This document shows, piece by piece, positions 61,883 through 64,000 of a stretch of 64,000 nt of DNA; the first letter of the stretch is position 1; each line of letters opens with the position of its first letter. The translations under genes were made by a program, and so were the position numbers. The stretch lies in contig NZ_QGKL01000032.1 of NCBI RefSeq assembly GCF_003172895.1, positions 37,412 to 101,411 of the forward strand. The letters are read 5' to 3'. Origin of the DNA: Leucothrix arctica (GTDB taxonomy: Bacteria; Pseudomonadota; Gammaproteobacteria; Thiotrichales; Thiotrichaceae). The notes under the pieces are model-generated. The model searched no databases and was not told the DNA's origin. It was given only the letters and a program-made list of their open reading frames with translations.

Positions 61883-63403
61883 ATGTTATACGCAAACCCT
61901 AATACGGCGGGCGCCGTCGTAAATTTCAAAGAAAAGTACGGAAATTTCATTGGCGGCGAGTGGGTCGCACCGGTTGAAGGTCAATACTTTGGCAATGTAT
62001 CCCCTGTTAATGGCGAAGTGTTTTGCCAGATTCCTCGTTCAAGTGCTGCTGATATTGAGTTGGCTTTAGATGCCGCTCACGCTGCAAAAGTAGCTTGGGG
62101 TAAAACGTCAGTTCCTGATCGCTCACGTATCTTATTAAAAATAGCAGACCGTATCGAAGAAAACCTAGAGTTGTTGGCGGTAGCTGACACGTGGGACAAC
62201 GGTAAAGCCGTTCGCGAAACGCTCAATGCAGACGTTCCATTATGTGCTGACCACTTCCGTTATTTTGCGGGTTGTATTCGTGCGCAAGAAGGTGGAATAG
62301 GTGAGATTGATAACAATACAGTGGCGTATCACTTTCATGAGCCACTCGGTGTTGTCGGGCAAATCATCCCTTGGAACTTCCCACTCCTCATGGCTTGCTG
62401 GAAATTGGCACCTGCATTAGCTGCGGGTAACTGCGTGATTCTGAAACCTGCTGAGCAAACGCCTGTTTCAATATTAGTATTCATGGAACTGATTGGTGAC
62501 TTGTTACCACCGGGCGTTCTCAATATTGTGAATGGCTATGGTGCGGAAGCGGGTCAAGCGTTAGCAAGCAGTAAGCGCATTGCTAAAATCGCATTCACGG
62601 GTTCTACACCGGTTGGCTCACATATTCTTAAATGTGCGGCTGAGAACATTATTCCTTCAACGGTTGAGCTCGGTGGTAAGTCACCAAACTTGTTCTTTGA
62701 AGATGTACTAGATCAAGAAGATGAGTTTGTCAGTAAGTGTTTAGAAGGCGCAGCGTTGGCGTTCTTTAATCAGGGTGAGGTGTGTACGTGTCCTTCGCGC
62801 TTATTAATTCAAGAGTCTATTTATGACAAGTTTATGGAGCTGTTGCTTGAGCGTGTGAAGCTGATTAAGCGTGGTAACCCACTAGATACAGACGTGATGG
62901 TCGGTGCGCAGGCGTCAGAAGAGCAGTACGACAAGATTTTGAAGTACATTGAAATTGGTAAAAACGAAGGCGCGGAAGTGCTTATCGGTGGTGGTGTTGA
63001 AACGCTTGATGGTGAGCACGGTACTGGCTTCTACATCCAGCCGACGCTGTTGAAGGGCACGAATAATATGCGTGTTTTCCAAGAAGAGATTTTTGGCCCT
63101 GTTGTGTCAGTGACTACGTTTAAAGACGCAGCGGAAGCACTAGAGATTGCTAACGACTCTGAGTTTGGTTTGGGTGCGGGTGTTTGGACGCGTGATATGA
63201 ACTTGTCTTACCGCATGGGTCGTGGCATCGAAGCAGGGCGTGTTTGGACTAACTGTTATCACCAGTATCCTGCGGGCGCGGCATTTGGTGGTTATAAGAA
63301 GTCAGGTGTTGGTCGTGAAAACCATAAGATGATGTTGGACCACTACCAGCAAACTAAGAATCTGTTGGTTAGTTACGATACTAATCCACTGGGATTCTTT
63401 TAA
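61883..63403 (+). CDS. NAD-dependent aldehyde dehydrogenase (ExaC/AldB-like)
   Basis: The 506-residue enzyme oxidises aldehydes to acids with NAD(P)+. [20 protein letters not shown] and [17 protein letters not shown] form the Rossmann site. [12 protein letters not shown] contains the catalytic Glu, and [17 protein letters not shown] the Cys nucleophile. [27 protein letters not shown] and [16 protein letters not shown] fit the ExaC/AldB acetaldehyde type, with CTCPSR characteristic of that group. It is divergent from the GAF regulator across 122 bp and is followed by a good terminator. An ethanol or acetoin role is inferred from regulator type and family. Confidence 0.93.
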   Translation: MLYANPNTAGAVVNFKEKYGNFIGGEWVAPVEGQYFGNVSPVNGEVFCQIPRSSAADIELALDAAHAAKVAWGKTSVPDRSRILLKIADRIEENLELLAVADTWDNGKAVRETLNADVPLCADHFRYFAGCIRAQEGGIGEIDNNTVAYHFHEPLGVVGQIIPWNFPLLMACWKLAPALAAGNCVILKPAEQTPVSILVFMELIGDLLPPGVLNIVNGYGAEAGQALASSKRIAKIAFTGSTPVGSHILKCAAENIIPSTVELGGKSPNLFFEDVLDQEDEFVSKCLEGAALAFFNQGEVCTCPSRLLIQESIYDKFMELLLERVKLIKRGNPLDTDVMVGAQASEEQYDKILKYIEIGKNEGAEVLIGGGVETLDGEHGTGFYIQPTLLKGTNNMRVFQEEIFGPVVSVTTFKDAAEALEIANDSEFGLGAGVWTRDMNLSYRMGRGIEAGRVWTNCYHQYPAGAAFGGYKKSGVGRENHKMMLDHYQQTKNLLVSYDTNPLGFF

Positions 63404-63445
63404 GAAAGCTGCGATAGCTTCCCCTCCTACTATTGCAGTGATGTT

Positions 63446-63472
63446 AGCCGAGACTTAGGTCTCGGCTTTTTT
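63446..63472 (+). terminator. Rho-independent terminator
   Basis: A perfect 9-bp stem, AGCCGAGAC / GTCTCGGCT, with a TTAG loop is followed by T6. It ends the aldehyde dehydrogenase gene. Confidence 0.88.
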
Positions 63473-63630
63473 GTGGGTGAGGGCTGCGTTTAAGGTATTG
63501 ATTATCTATGGCGCTACTTGAGGTTACGATGGATATTTTTATATCACTTCTTGATATCGCATTGTTTTGGCTGAATAATGACCTGAAAGTCGCAAGTGAT
63601 GTGTCAAAATATAGGCTAAAACAAGTGCTT

Positions 63631-63769
63631 AAGACCTGATAACAGTATTGGATATGTTTTTAAAGACCTTAAAATCACTTTTACTTCAGTGGTTTAGGGG
63701 GGGGTAGTTTTAGTTTACGAAAAAACAAAGGTTTAAGTCCTGATAATATATTAAAAGGTCTTAGACCTT
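63631..63769. repeat. Cluster of AAG-A/T-CCT repeats before the recombinase
   Basis: AAGACCTGATAA at 63631-63642 recurs as AAGTCCTGATAA at 63735-63746, 104 bp away. AAAGACCTT lies at 63662-63670, and the inverted pair AAGGTC-TTA-GACCTT at 63755-63769. This repeat cluster fills the non-coding gap before the recombinase start. It could be a binding or recombination site for that enzyme. Confidence 0.45.
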
Positions 63770-63844
63770 CTTAATGAACTGTTGAACTAAACCGCTTCGC
63801 GGTAGCTTACTGGTTTTCAAGTAATTTTCTATAAATGAGCCAAA

Positions 63845-63874
63845 CTTTAATTGTTATTAAACAGACAATTAAAG
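63845..63874. promoter_or_regulatory. 10-bp inverted repeat upstream of the recombinase
   Basis: CTTTAATTGT and ACAATTAAAG form a perfect 10-bp dyad with a 10-nt spacer, ending 10 bp before the recombinase ATG. It could act as an operator, or as an RNA hairpin masking the start. The surrounding gap 63404-63884 holds no other gene. Confidence 0.5.
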
Positions 63875-63884
63875 GCGGTTTATC

Positions 63885-64000
63885 ATGAAAGTCAGTCCTC
63901 TACGCCAACGGATGCTTGATACGTTGGTCCTTCGTGGCTGTTCAGCCAGTACCATCAAGTCGTATGTTTATGCAGTTGAACAGCTGTGTCGATATTATCA
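63885..64000 (+). CDS. Tyrosine recombinase/integrase, N-terminal fragment (runs off window)
   Basis: The 38 visible codons begin MKVSPLRQRMLDTLVLRGCS and continue SASTIKSYVYAVEQLCRYY. This is the SAM-like core-binding domain at the start of many phage-type tyrosine integrases, including those linked to IS91-like elements. The catalytic R-H-R-Y part lies beyond the window. Its presence after a repeat-rich gap suggests an element boundary. The start is ATG 63885, with no strong Shine-Dalgarno (AAAGGCGG 10 bases upstream). Confidence 0.8.
   Translation, partial: MKVSPLRQRMLDTLVLRGCSASTIKSYVYAVEQLCRYY

Noticed and set aside
63696..63705. Eight-G run as a phase-variation tract
   Set aside because: It lies in non-coding sequence with no adjacent reading frame or start codon to switch.

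Overview
The window looks like chromosomal DNA of a free-living, respiring gammaproteobacterium of moderate G+C. Pointers are the hisBHAFE-tatABC gene order, the alpha-2-macroglobulin/PBP1C pair, an XdhC/MocA-served molybdenum hydroxylase, ETF with an acyl-CoA dehydrogenase, and GcvR-, RsmE- and GspC-type proteins. Ankyrin proteins with signal peptides, GEVED/LruC proteins and an orphan gspC would fit a marine or sulfur-cycle lineage such as Thiotrichales, but that placement is a guess. No rRNA operon, complete tRNA or CRISPR array was seen.

Layout. 0-5.3 kb: a truncated exported ankyrin protein, diverging from an ECF-like sigma factor paired with a membrane-tethered SUMF-fold protein, then two unknown membrane proteins. 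5.3-8.2 kb: chromate transporter, methylglyoxal synthase, PhyH-type dioxygenase. 8.2-18.4 kb is the most accessory stretch. It holds a 1313-residue nuclease-NACHT-HEAT protein (probable anti-phage defence), a decayed MazG-like fragment, a Fic-MerR fusion framed by an exact 31-bp direct repeat with a palindrome, and a DUF4143-type ATPase preceded by 32-bp-phased repeats. It ends in a tmRNA-3'-end-like sequence. Cytochrome b561, a Nudix-metallo-beta-lactamase fusion, DUF1499 and cobalamin adenosyltransferase genes are interleaved.

18.4-24.7 kb: an acyl-CoA oxidation block (dehydrogenase, EtfA, EtfB, TetR regulator) and a divergent NAD-dependent DNA ligase. 24.9-31.7 kb: a second exported ankyrin protein, a four-gene polyprenyl-phosphate-sugar module (GT-C, two SMR half-flippases, GT2), and a large exported GEVED/LruC protein with a lipoprotein. 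31.7-36.7 kb: one minus-strand his-tat operon. 36.8-47.6 kb: envelope genes (outer-membrane barrel, 3D-domain protein, A2M lipoprotein, PBP1C, and a membrane protein that seems to start at ATT).

47.7-53.2 kb: an unknown secreted protein with an upstream palindrome, an XRE regulator diverging from an exported beta-propeller, DUF2867, GspC and RsmE. 53.3-58.5 kb: periplasmic molybdenum hydroxylase genes (diheme cytochrome, Tat-exported large subunit, 2Fe-2S subunit, XdhC, MocA); the Tat export machinery is in the same window. 58.5-63.4 kb: Nudix, truncated haemoglobin, DUF5665, ACT-domain protein, and a GAF regulator diverging from an aldehyde dehydrogenase. The last 0.5 kb holds repeats and the start of a tyrosine recombinase that runs off the end, suggesting the edge of a mobile element.

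Functions are assigned from motif recognition by eye; no database search was run. Start codons were chosen from Shine-Dalgarno placement and often differ from the longest possible frame.
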